Of a DNA stretch of 64,000 nucleotides, positions 52,744 to 61,136 are shown in pieces. This DNA comes from Candidatus Heimdallarchaeota archaeon B3_Heim. GTDB taxonomy: Archaea > Asgardarchaeota > Heimdallarchaeia > Hodarchaeales > Hodarchaeaceae. The notes beneath the pieces are model-generated. The model saw nothing but the letters and a program-made list of their open reading frames with translations, ran no database searches and was not told the DNA's origin. Made by a program: the position numbers and the translations under genes. The stretch covers positions 1-64,000 of the forward strand of contig NJBF01000027.1 in assembly GCA_003144275.1 (NCBI GenBank), written 5' to 3'. Position 1 is the first letter of the stretch. Each line of letters starts with the position of its first letter.

Positions 52744-53958
52744 TTAGAATTTGATTACTTGTACAGGAACAAATCTAGCAACCCGTTTTCCTAATTCCAG
52801 TCTTTCAACCACTGGTAGAACCTCAGATGATCCACGATAACCATATTCTAAGGATTCTACATTTTGGATTAACAACCGACTTTGCATGGGGGCTTGAGAA
52901 AGCTCAAAGTAGAATTCACGTTCATGTACAAGTGTTTTTACTTCACTATAGGGGTATAATAGTTTATATCCTCCTCCATGTGGAAGAATATTTATCTTAT
53001 TAAGGATTGACGTGTGATCTTTTTCTTTTGCTTGCTGTGTTTGCATTCCCGTCCAATATTTTGTATTGATATTAGGTTTGCCCTCATACAAGTAAATGAA
53101 CGAATAACCATTAAATCCTATTGGGAATAATGGAAGAGGAGTTTCACCAGTTGCATCTAAAGAGTTATACAACCCTAGACGCATCGTAAATAAGTTGTTT
53201 TCTTGATAATACCCTTGATGAGTTGGGTTAGAAATACAAGTAATATTTTCCTCCCCAAAGAGAATTTCTGCAATCGATGTTCTCTTACTTTTCGAATATT
53301 CCTCCACTGATTTGAAATAGTTCAAATATTCAATACCTGATTTTTCTGGCAAACCCTCAACTAGACCAAATGGAGTTTTGACTCTCTCAAATTCTTCTTC
53401 CTTCCAGAAGCTTAAACCTTGTTTTTCTGTTTGTTGAGATGAATGTATAAGCACATAATCTCCTGGCAGTAAAAGCTTTTCATAATGAGAAGAATCGTCA
53501 GTCAATGACTCCAATCGGAGTAAATCAATGAAGTGATTGGATTTCCATACATCCCATTTGCCTGTTCGTCTTCCTACAGGTACACCATCTTTTTTTAAGA
53601 CTTGCAAACGATCCATTATCTGAAGTTTAGAAGGCATATTTGTGACATGGTAAAGACCAAAACCACAACCATTAGGATGAAGGAGACTAGGAAAAAGAAA
53701 ATCTTTCGTGATTACAGCACATCCATAACCAACTCCTGAATTAAATCTCGATTTATTTCTTGTAACACTGCCATCGGGCCCGAAAATAACTAATACATTA
53801 TTCGGATCAGAACCGGTAGCTTGATAAAAACTGATTATCTTAGCTAAACCAATGCTCATAACTTCTTTGGCTAATTTTGAAGTTAAATCTTCAGTCGTCC
53901 AAGAGTACATATGATAACTTGCTTCTTGTAACAAATTCCTTATCTGGACGCTATCCAT
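52744..53958 (-). CDS. Divergent RtcB-like protein, probably not a canonical ligase
   Basis: 404 residues. In the same order as RtcB it shows: GVGYGCAVITKDFLFPSLLHPNGCGFG-type (residues 75-102, cf. GGVAAF...ISPGGIGFDINCG), SNHFIDLLRLE (140-150, cf. GSGNHYCEV), YVLIHSSQ (168-175, cf. IMVHCGSRG), IEYLNYFKSVEEYSKSKRTS (cf. NYLKAMSAAANYGFANRQ), PTHQGYYQE (245-253, cf. VAHNIAKQE) and LPHGGGY (325-331, cf. AHGSGR). Metal-ligand His at the second, third and fourth motifs are kept. The nucleophile His of HRKGAT aligns with Asn in NSLDATGE, and the Asp of DINCG is Gly. So it is probably a pseudo-ligase or altered-activity relative. No member with known function is recognised. Confidence 0.6.
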   Translation of the reverse strand: MDSVQIRNLLQEASYHMYSWTTEDLTSKLAKEVMSIGLAKIISFYQATGSDPNNVLVIFGPDGSVTRNKSRFNSGVGYGCAVITKDFLFPSLLHPNGCGFGLYHVTNMPSKLQIMDRLQVLKKDGVPVGRRTGKWDVWKSNHFIDLLRLESLTDDSSHYEKLLLPGDYVLIHSSQQTEKQGLSFWKEEEFERVKTPFGLVEGLPEKSGIEYLNYFKSVEEYSKSKRTSIAEILFGEENITCISNPTHQGYYQENNLFTMRLGLYNSLDATGETPLPLFPIGFNGYSFIYLYEGKPNINTKYWTGMQTQQAKEKDHTSILNKINILPHGGGYKLLYPYSEVKTLVHEREFYFELSQAPMQSRLLIQNVESLEYGYRGSSEVLPVVERLELGKRVARFVPVQVIKF

Positions 53959-54124
53959 CTAAATCTGACCTCCAATGAAGAGATTCAAGAATTAGGAATG
54001 ATTACTTCATTTCTAGCTAATTGATTGAACTAGTTATCCATTCAATAGCTTTTTCTCATATAAGTCTTAGCATTTCATTATCGCTATTAGAAATGAAAAA
54101 AAAAGGAAGACAACTATTTGTAAA

Positions 54125-55741
54125 TCAATATCCTTGAGCTTGACCATCCTTACGAGGATCAGAACCACCCATATAAGATCCATTCTCCGAAACAGATATA
54201 ATTTGACCCCCTCCAAAGTTCATCCCCACAGAGTCTCGTACATTATGTGCCATTCCCCGTAATTGTGCTTTTACTTGAAGAAGTATAGGTTCTTCAAATG
54301 CAACAAGGTTAGAATTTTGCTCATGATGAAAACGAGGACAGTTTATAGCGTCCTGAGGATCCATTCCATGTAGAACAAGGTTAAGAAATACTTGTGATTG
54401 TCCAATCGGTTGATGATGTCCGCCCATCACACCAAAGGAATGTAAAAGTTGATTTGTAGAAGGAGAAGTGATCATAGCAGGAATAATAGTGTGATACGGT
54501 CTTTTATGCGGTTCATATTGGTTAGGATGTCCTTTTTTCAGGGTAAATCCAGCTCCGCGATTCTGGAAAGCAATCCCTGTAATTGGATCAACGATTCCGG
54601 AACCAAATCCATAGTATAGGGAGTTGATAAAAGAGATGGCAAATCCTTCTTTGTCGATAGCTGTCAAATAAACTGTATCTTCCCCCATATCCAAGGTATA
54701 TGGTAATGTATTCAGAGCTTTTCTAGGGTTTATTTGACTGGCTCGAGTATGAGCATATCTATTACTCAAAAGATCACTTACTTTCACAGTCATTGAATCT
54801 GGATCAGCTATATATGCAGAAGCATCAGAAAATGCTAGTTTTTTTGCTTCAATAAGAAAGTGTAAATATTCTGCGGAGTTGAGTGGATAACGTGCAATAT
54901 CTAGCTCTTCCGCAATTGCTAAGATTTGTAAGGTGACAAGTCCTTGGCCATTCGGTCCATGTTCCCACAATTGATGATCATAAATTACTTTGGAAATCGG
55001 TTTCGTCCATTCTGCTGAAAAATCATTAAGATCAGATATACTAATGACACTTCCTTCCCCTTGTAGAAATTTAATTGTCCGATTCGCAAGATCACCTTTG
55101 TAGAAAAATTCATACCCATGTTTTGCGAGTTTCTGAAAAGTTGTTCCCAATTTTTCTTGAGTAAATATCTCCCCTGGTCGTGGAGCTCGTTCTTCGTCAA
55201 TTAAATATGTTCGACTCGCCCCTTCATGTAATTTGAGCTTTGGTACTAATTCATTCCAGACCTGAGCAATCAAAGGACTCACAGGAAATCCTGAATTTGC
55301 GTAATCTATGGCAGGATTAAGTACCTCTTCCCATGGTAAAAGACCAAATTTTTCGTGAATTATCCCCCATGCGCTTACAGCCCCAGGAACGGTAATTGGT
55401 AAGATTCCTGTTAAAGGTATTTCAGACAAATTATTCTCTGAAACTAAAGCATTATAGGATAATTTTCTAGGGGAAAAACCTGATCCATTAATTCCGATTG
55501 GTCGGTTTTCTCCAGGCACATGAAGTAGTGCAAATGCATCTCCTCCTATTCCTGTAGAAAATGGTTCAACTACATTAAGAACGGCCGCCATTGCAATTAC
55601 GGCATCACACGCATTTCCACCAGCCTTAAGCATTTGAATTCCTACAGATGAAGCTAAAGGTTGCGATGATGCGACTAAGCCATTTTTTGCATGTATAGCG
55701 GATCTTCCTGCTGAAGGTCGTCTCCAAAATTTTACTGCCAT
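54125..55741 (-). CDS. Gamma-glutamyltransferase-family Ntn hydrolase
   Basis: 538 residues, self-cleaving Ntn-hydrolase. GLVASSQPLASSVGIQMLKA, GGNACDAVIAMAAVLNVVEP and FSTGIGGDAFALLH open the large subunit; the nucleophile Thr is in EDTVYLTAIDKEG (about 356), the pattern of the YwrD-type GGT; small-subunit motifs are FGSGIVDPITGIAFQNRGAG, KRPYHTIIPAM and VMGGHHQPIGQ. No signal peptide, so it is cytoplasmic, possibly acting on gamma-glutamyl or other amide substrates. Downstream of an S9 peptidase (21 bp), forming a peptide-turnover operon. Confidence 0.9.
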   Translation of the reverse strand: MAVKFWRRPSAGRSAIHAKNGLVASSQPLASSVGIQMLKAGGNACDAVIAMAAVLNVVEPFSTGIGGDAFALLHVPGENRPIGINGSGFSPRKLSYNALVSENNLSEIPLTGILPITVPGAVSAWGIIHEKFGLLPWEEVLNPAIDYANSGFPVSPLIAQVWNELVPKLKLHEGASRTYLIDEERAPRPGEIFTQEKLGTTFQKLAKHGYEFFYKGDLANRTIKFLQGEGSVISISDLNDFSAEWTKPISKVIYDHQLWEHGPNGQGLVTLQILAIAEELDIARYPLNSAEYLHFLIEAKKLAFSDASAYIADPDSMTVKVSDLLSNRYAHTRASQINPRKALNTLPYTLDMGEDTVYLTAIDKEGFAISFINSLYYGFGSGIVDPITGIAFQNRGAGFTLKKGHPNQYEPHKRPYHTIIPAMITSPSTNQLLHSFGVMGGHHQPIGQSQVFLNLVLHGMDPQDAINCPRFHHEQNSNLVAFEEPILLQVKAQLRGMAHNVRDSVGMNFGGGQIISVSENGSYMGGSDPRKDGQAQGY

Positions 55742-55762
55742 TTTAATTGATCCTTTATCATT

Positions 55763-57805
55763 TCATGAATATTTTTCTATCCAGTTAATGATCTGTTTGA
55801 TACGATCCACAATATGCCGAGGTTCACCACTACGAGATAGTTCATGACCATCACGAGGATATCGAATGAATCGCATTACTTTACCGTACCGTTTACCTAG
55901 CCAAAAGAGCTGTTCTGCACTCACGATAGGTACTCGAAAATCATTTTCGGCATGGATTATTAATAACGGTGTATTAATATTCTTCACGTGAGCAACGGGA
56001 GAATCAGACCAATTACGTGCGTACGTATCTATGATCTCACCATAGTGTTGCTCGAACCATATTGGAATATCAGTTGTTAAACCGAATCCAATAAATTCAT
56101 ACACTCCTCTTTGACTAATAGCGGCTTTAAAGCGATTCGTTTGTGTGATTAACCATGCAGTCATATATCCTCCATAACTCCCACCAGTTACACTAATCCG
56201 TTGGGGGTCTAAACTCGGGTATTGGCTTAAAGCTGTGTCTAATCCTTTCAGAATATCATTTGCAGCAATCGTACCCCAATTTTCGAATACCGCTTTTCGA
56301 AACTCAACTCCATACCCATCAGAACCGTGAGGATTACAGAATATAACTGCAAATCCGCGACCAACGAGTGAATTCCATTCGTGCCACATAGTTTTCTCAT
56401 GAGGTGACCACATTGCAGCAGGCCCGCCATGAATCTCTAAGACTACAGGAATTTTCTCATCGCTGAAGCTTTCAGAGGGTAAGAAAATCCAGCCTTGTAA
56501 AGAATGTCCATTCAGCTGGAAAGAATAGGATTCTACTTTAGCAGGAGGATGCTCCTTCAAATAATTGTTATTTACTTCTGTTATCCTTCTTTCAACTGGA
56601 TTCTCGAGATTAGTGATGAAGATGTCACTTGGAAAGGAATTATGAGAAACTTCTATTGCTAGATCGCCAGTAGTTCTTGCTAGTGAGTACGAATTGATAT
56701 TACGTTCACCACCTACTACTTCTTCAACTAATTTAGTATGTAAATCTATTTTATAAAGTGATATTCGACCGTTAATAGGAGATAGGAATAATAGGGTCTC
56801 ATCAGTTAACCAACAAGCCATTGAAGCTGATCTGTGAAATTTTTCAGTTAAACAACTAATTTGAAAATCTTGTGGTGTATCTAAACTACATACAAAAATT
56901 TGTTGATCATCAAAAACTGTTTTATTCTCTCTTTTAGCTTCATACAGAACATTCTTTCCATCGGGAGATAGTTGGAAATTTGACACCCATCCAAACGCGG
57001 ATCCAAGAACGTTTGCTTTAGATGGATCATTTACTGTGATACTCAATATTTCTTGGGACATCGTCACAGAGGGATCATCAATATACTTGGACAGAATGAT
57101 TTGAGTGTCAGCGTGAGTGAATGTTCCTAATGTATAATGATACGCGATATTACCTAGATGAATCACGTCAGATATACGAGAAGGTTTGTCATCACGAAAA
57201 AAATTTCCTATAGGTATTATAAAGGGCTGTGCCTTTCGTCCTTCCAGAAAATGAGTACCTTCACGATAAAACCCGTCATTAATTACCCGAGGATCCCTTG
57301 AAAGAGATTTTATTGTTTTTTCCTTTATTTTTTCGACTTCAAAATCGATTGGGCTAAGCACAAAGGATTTACTCACTTTTGGTTGTATTATCACTTCAAG
57401 TTCTTCTTCATTAACCATAGCCAGAACGTGGAAAGATTGACTATCGTGGCTCCAAGTGAATCCTACAACACCTTTTGGGAAGTTTGTTACTTGAAACGCC
57501 TCTCCCCCAGTAACCGACATGAGAAAAACTTGCATACCATTTTCCTGACGAGATGATAGAAATGCCAATAATTTACCAGAAGGGGAAAATTTTGCAGATG
57601 TGTCTAAGTGAGTTCCAGAAGTATAACGGATATAGTTTGTAGAGTCTTTAGTTTTTAGAAATAACCCTCCCTGATAAGAATTTTTCTTCTCATTTATTGT
57701 ACGAATAGTAAATACTAATCTCCCATCTGGAGATAAACATGGATTTTCAGCAAACCGTAAGTGGACAAAATCTTCAGCATTAATTGTTTTAACATGACTA
57801 TTCAT
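55763..57805 (-). CDS. S9 family prolyl oligopeptidase / acylaminoacyl-peptidase
   Basis: About 680 residues from ATG 57805 (MNSHVKTINAEDFV), preferred over TTG 57847 and ATG 57841. The N-terminal part is a beta-propeller (PCLSPDGRLVFTIRT; AKFSPSGKLLAFLSS; QLSPDGKNVLYEA); the C-terminal alpha/beta hydrolase carries SVTGGSYGGYMTAWL (Ser nucleophile), HAENDFRVPIVSAEQLF (Asp) and RDGHELSRSGEP (His). Cleaves short peptides, probably from proteasome or uptake products. Cytoplasmic. In operon with the GGT gene downstream. Confidence 0.93.
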   Translation of the reverse strand: MNSHVKTINAEDFVHLRFAENPCLSPDGRLVFTIRTINEKKNSYQGGLFLKTKDSTNYIRYTSGTHLDTSAKFSPSGKLLAFLSSRQENGMQVFLMSVTGGEAFQVTNFPKGVVGFTWSHDSQSFHVLAMVNEEELEVIIQPKVSKSFVLSPIDFEVEKIKEKTIKSLSRDPRVINDGFYREGTHFLEGRKAQPFIIPIGNFFRDDKPSRISDVIHLGNIAYHYTLGTFTHADTQIILSKYIDDPSVTMSQEILSITVNDPSKANVLGSAFGWVSNFQLSPDGKNVLYEAKRENKTVFDDQQIFVCSLDTPQDFQISCLTEKFHRSASMACWLTDETLLFLSPINGRISLYKIDLHTKLVEEVVGGERNINSYSLARTTGDLAIEVSHNSFPSDIFITNLENPVERRITEVNNNYLKEHPPAKVESYSFQLNGHSLQGWIFLPSESFSDEKIPVVLEIHGGPAAMWSPHEKTMWHEWNSLVGRGFAVIFCNPHGSDGYGVEFRKAVFENWGTIAANDILKGLDTALSQYPSLDPQRISVTGGSYGGYMTAWLITQTNRFKAAISQRGVYEFIGFGLTTDIPIWFEQHYGEIIDTYARNWSDSPVAHVKNINTPLLIIHAENDFRVPIVSAEQLFWLGKRYGKVMRFIRYPRDGHELSRSGEPRHIVDRIKQIINWIEKYS

Positions 57806-57904
57806 AATGTTTCCCAACGATTGATGAATACAAATTCTCATGGGCAATCTTCTTCATAAGATTTATCCAGACCTCCACAATTTTGTCTTTGAATAATTTG
57901 ATTT

Positions 57905-58414
57905 TTACTCCATCTCTTCTGTTTCTGATATTTTATTCCCATATTTATGCATTTTTAACCAGCGCTCACGTACAATTGGCATGTGTTCACGCCTTACGTC
58001 GCATTTCCCTTTCGAATGGAGATATATTACCACTCCATCCGGATCTCGGATAGTAGTAAACTTATCATCAAAAATTTGCTCTCCACAGGCTATACATGTA
58101 AGGCGTGAAACCATTTTTTCAGTTACAGACGATCTTTGAGGTTGATCTTGATCTTCACGATACTCTACTTCTTCATCGTCCCTGGTTTTACCAATAATAT
58201 CCTGAACTGAATTTCCACCCATATCTATATCTGCGGGAGAAAAAGTAATCATATCATCCTTTCGTTTTTGTAAGGAGAGTTTTCTTTTTGTAGATGTTTT
58301 AACTGAATAAAATGGGCATGAAAGTAGATGACATTCGGTAGCCTTATCCCAGTACGAGCATAGATTGTTATTCCGAAACATACATTCTCTTTTATATTCT
58401 CTAAACGGAATCAT
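57905..58414 (-). CDS. Zinc-binding hypothetical protein
   Basis: 169 residues, not recognised. Two Cys clusters: N-terminal C-x8-C...C-x4-C (ECMFRNNNLCSYWDKATECH, then LLSCPFY), and C-terminal CIACGEQIFDDKF with a later GKCDVRREH, which looks like a zinc ribbon. A charged low-complexity linker (DDEEVEYREDQDQPQ) joins them. It lies upstream of the S9 peptidase on the same strand with a 57-100 bp gap. Could be a nucleic-acid-binding adaptor. Confidence 0.6.
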   Translation of the reverse strand: MIPFREYKRECMFRNNNLCSYWDKATECHLLSCPFYSVKTSTKRKLSLQKRKDDMITFSPADIDMGGNSVQDIIGKTRDDEEVEYREDQDQPQRSSVTEKMVSRLTCIACGEQIFDDKFTTIRDPDGVVIYLHSKGKCDVRREHMPIVRERWLKMHKYGNKISETEEME

Positions 58415-58609
58415 TGACGGGTTTCCAATCTAAAGGGATTTTTAAGATCAACTAGGGAGATAGGAATGAAGGATAATAACAACTCTTGTTTCCTAAAGAA
58501 TGAAGAATTCTGGATTAAATTATTTGAAATCTGTTTAAGTGATTTTGAATCGAAAAAATTCGTTTTTCAGAAAGGTATACTTAAGGAAATAAACCATGAA
58601 AATCTTTGA

Positions 58610-59650
58610 TTGTTGATTCGGGGGATACAAGAGGAAAGACTGATATTGAACGACATAAAGCGAGTTAGTAGTATGCTCGCCTCATCTAAACTAGCTAAAC
58701 TTCCTTCTGGTCATCCATTACACACCTTCATGCAAGAAAATCGTGCTATTGAAGCATTACTGGAACAATTTAAATTTATATTGAAGCAAATAAAGCAAAA
58801 TCAAGATGAAGCATTAAAACTAGAATTAAGAGCAAAATATAACTTGTTATTAGATATAAAAAAACATTATTTAAGACAAGAAGAACTATTATTTCCTCTT
58901 CTACAAGAGAGGGGAATGCATAAACCTTTATCATTATGGCGGACAAATATTGATAATATCCGTGGACGTTTATTACGAATAGAAGAGCTATTCTCTGCCA
59001 ATTTGATTTTCCCTCAGTCTATTGAAAATAAGATAAAACCTATATTGCAGACTATTCCTTGGATAATTAAGAAAGAAGAGACTGAAATTTTCCCTGCTGC
59101 ACTCGAAAAATTTTCCGAAGATGACTGGTTCCGCATTGCATCATTAAGTGACGGTTTCGGTTATTGTATTATTGTTCCAGATCGAGATTGGCAAAAATCA
59201 TCAATAAGTCCTAAATATAAAGAAATAGAACACTCTCAGATGATTAGCTTCTCTACAGGACGTATGCCTCAAGGATTATTTGAAAGAATAATGGAATATA
59301 TTCCACTACAAATATCTTTTATTGATGCTGAGGATAAATTGGTCTATTTTTCACCTACTAAGGTTCCAATTTTTAGAAGAACACTCGCAAATCTAGGTCG
59401 TGATGTCTACCACTGCCATCCTCCCAAAAGCATTAATCATGTGAACCGTATACTGAAAGATTTCAAGACAAACAAGCGTGATGAGGAAGAATTCTGGATT
59501 AATCATCAAGGAAGATTCATTTACTTTCAATATCATGCTGTACGAGATGAGAAAGGAGCATATTTAGGAACTCTTGAAAGAATCCAAGACGCTACACGAT
59601 TACGTGAGATTCAAGGAGAAAAACGATTATTGAGCAATTTTAAGAAATAG
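58610..59650 (+). CDS. DUF438/hemerythrin-like helical sensor with PAS domain
   Basis: 346 residues. An N-terminal helical half carries HPLHTFMQENRAIEALLEQF and KHYLRQEELLFPLLQE and KKEETEIFPAAL, the His/Glu pattern of DUF438/hemerythrin-like proteins that bind a di-iron or sense redox state; some metal-ligand positions appear altered. The C-terminal ~130 residues resemble a PAS domain (IPLQISFIDAEDKLVYFSPT; LGRDVYHCHPPKSINHVNRI; FQYHAVRDEKGAYLGTLERI). No output domain, so it may act through partners. Start is TTG 58610, since the preceding codon is a stop; ATG 58673 is a fallback. Confidence 0.75.
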   Translation: MLIRGIQEERLILNDIKRVSSMLASSKLAKLPSGHPLHTFMQENRAIEALLEQFKFILKQIKQNQDEALKLELRAKYNLLLDIKKHYLRQEELLFPLLQERGMHKPLSLWRTNIDNIRGRLLRIEELFSANLIFPQSIENKIKPILQTIPWIIKKEETEIFPAALEKFSEDDWFRIASLSDGFGYCIIVPDRDWQKSSISPKYKEIEHSQMISFSTGRMPQGLFERIMEYIPLQISFIDAEDKLVYFSPTKVPIFRRTLANLGRDVYHCHPPKSINHVNRILKDFKTNKRDEEEFWINHQGRFIYFQYHAVRDEKGAYLGTLERIQDATRLREIQGEKRLLSNFKK

Positions 59651-59798
59651 TGGCTAGTCCAAATTTCTCATGAAAATAGTTAATCCAAAAAACTCTTAAT
59701 GATTTGATTGAAATTCTCATCATGTAGATTGATACTCTAATGTAGATTTCATTCGAATTTTACACTTTCAGAATGAAAATTCAGACTGAAGTGACTCA

Positions 59799-60254
59799 AT
59801 GTCAGAACCTGATTTATCAGTTGAACTTGAAAGTTTGAAAATTCAAATTACTCCTGGCGCAACTGAAGTATTATTGAATAGCAATGTTCCTCAAGCAATG
59901 CTAGTAAAAGAGATAAAAAAACGGTGGGAGAAGGATACTACTGCGTTAACAGTTAAAGATGCCATTGATTTAATGTTAAACTCTGATAAATACGTACAGT
60001 TGTCACGCAAGCTGCATAAAGAGCTTAAAGAGAAAGTAGAGGAGATTTCTTCGGTTCCAAGAATTCTCAGAAGAACTTATTTTACTCTAAAGCGACTAGA
60101 AGCACCAATTTCTGCAGGTCAAGTTTCACAAATAACACACCGAAAAACTAGTACAGAAAGAGTATATTTGAACAAATTAGCAAAAGCAGGATTGGTAAAA
60201 AAGGTAACGACAAAAAAAAATAAAATTCATTATTCAATCATCAAATTAAAGTAA
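59799..60254 (+). CDS. Winged-helix regulator-like protein
   Basis: 151 residues. A charged helical N-terminal half (LLNSNVPQAMLVKEIKKRWE, LMLNSDKYVQLSRKLHKELK) is followed by a winged helix (RRTYFTLKRLEAPISAGQVS, THRKTSTERVYLNKLAKAGL, VKKVTTKKNKIHYSII). The C-terminal domain is basic and typical of archaeal MarR/TrmB-like repressors. Target unknown; dPGM lies 110 bp downstream. Confidence 0.7.
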   Translation: MSEPDLSVELESLKIQITPGATEVLLNSNVPQAMLVKEIKKRWEKDTTALTVKDAIDLMLNSDKYVQLSRKLHKELKEKVEEISSVPRILRRTYFTLKRLEAPISAGQVSQITHRKTSTERVYLNKLAKAGLVKKVTTKKNKIHYSIIKLK

Positions 60255-60365
60255 TAAGAAGGAAATCTTGTAGAATCTATAACTACTATAGTTGAATTCA
60301 AGAAAGTAGTTTTTGACTGTTATACACAAATCATAATCCGTACTAATTGTTAAGGTGTAACTATT

Positions 60366-61115
60366 TTGTATAAGGTAGTATTTTTACGTCATGGCGAATC
60401 AATTTGGAATAAAATAAATAAATTTACAGGTTGGACTGATGTAGATTTATCAGAAAAGGGTATTAAAGAAGCAACTACGTCGGGACATGTATTAAGAGAT
60501 GGAGAATATTCTTTCGATGTCGCGTTTACTAGTGTTCTGAAAAGGGCTATTCGAACATTGTGGTTAGCCTTAGATGAAATGGATTTAATGTGGATCCCTG
60601 TTCATCGGTCTTGGAAGTTGAATGAACGCCATTACGGCGCATTACAAGGATTGAATAAGTCAGAAATGGCTGCTAAACACGGTGATCAACAAGTTTTAAT
60701 CTGGAGACGTAGCTATGACATACGACCCCCAGGACTAGAAGAGGATGATGATCGATATCCTGGAAAAGATTTAAAATATCGCGATCTTACAAAAGATGAA
60801 CTCCCCACCTCTGAATGTTTGAAAGATACTGTAGCTCGTGTCCTTCCATATTGGCATGATGTGATTGCACCAACCATAAAAACAGGTAAACTAGTGCTTA
60901 TTGCGGCTCATGGAAATAGTCTACGAGCTCTCGTGAAGTACCTTGATGATGTCCCTAAAGATGAAATCCTCAAATTGAATATTCCTACTGGTATTCCGCT
61001 TGTTTATGAGCTAGATAAAGATTTGGCACCTATTAAAAACTATTATCTTGGTGATCCAGAAATCGTTGCTAAGGCAATGCAAAAAGTAGCAAATCAGGGA
61101 AAATTAAAGAAATAA
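60366..61115 (+). CDS. gpmA: 2,3-bisphosphoglycerate-dependent phosphoglycerate mutase
   Basis: Interconverts 3- and 2-phosphoglycerate. 249 residues of the bacterial dPGM type: [20 protein letters not shown] (phosphohistidine), [40 protein letters not shown], the RR...PPG loop and [14 protein letters not shown] with the second His. Start is TTG 60366. Archaea more often use the iPGM (cofactor-independent) form, so this is probably acquired from bacteria. Confidence 0.94.
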   Translation: MYKVVFLRHGESIWNKINKFTGWTDVDLSEKGIKEATTSGHVLRDGEYSFDVAFTSVLKRAIRTLWLALDEMDLMWIPVHRSWKLNERHYGALQGLNKSEMAAKHGDQQVLIWRRSYDIRPPGLEEDDDRYPGKDLKYRDLTKDELPTSECLKDTVARVLPYWHDVIAPTIKTGKLVLIAAHGNSLRALVKYLDDVPKDEILKLNIPTGIPLVYELDKDLAPIKNYYLGDPEIVAKAMQKVANQGKLKK

Positions 61116-61136
61116 ATCTACTTTGTGCATGTTAAA

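Noticed and set aside
59751..59782. GAATTTT...AAAATTC inverted repeat upstream of the winged-helix gene at 59799
   Set aside because: Stems are only 7 bases in AT-rich DNA with a 14-base loop; expected by chance.
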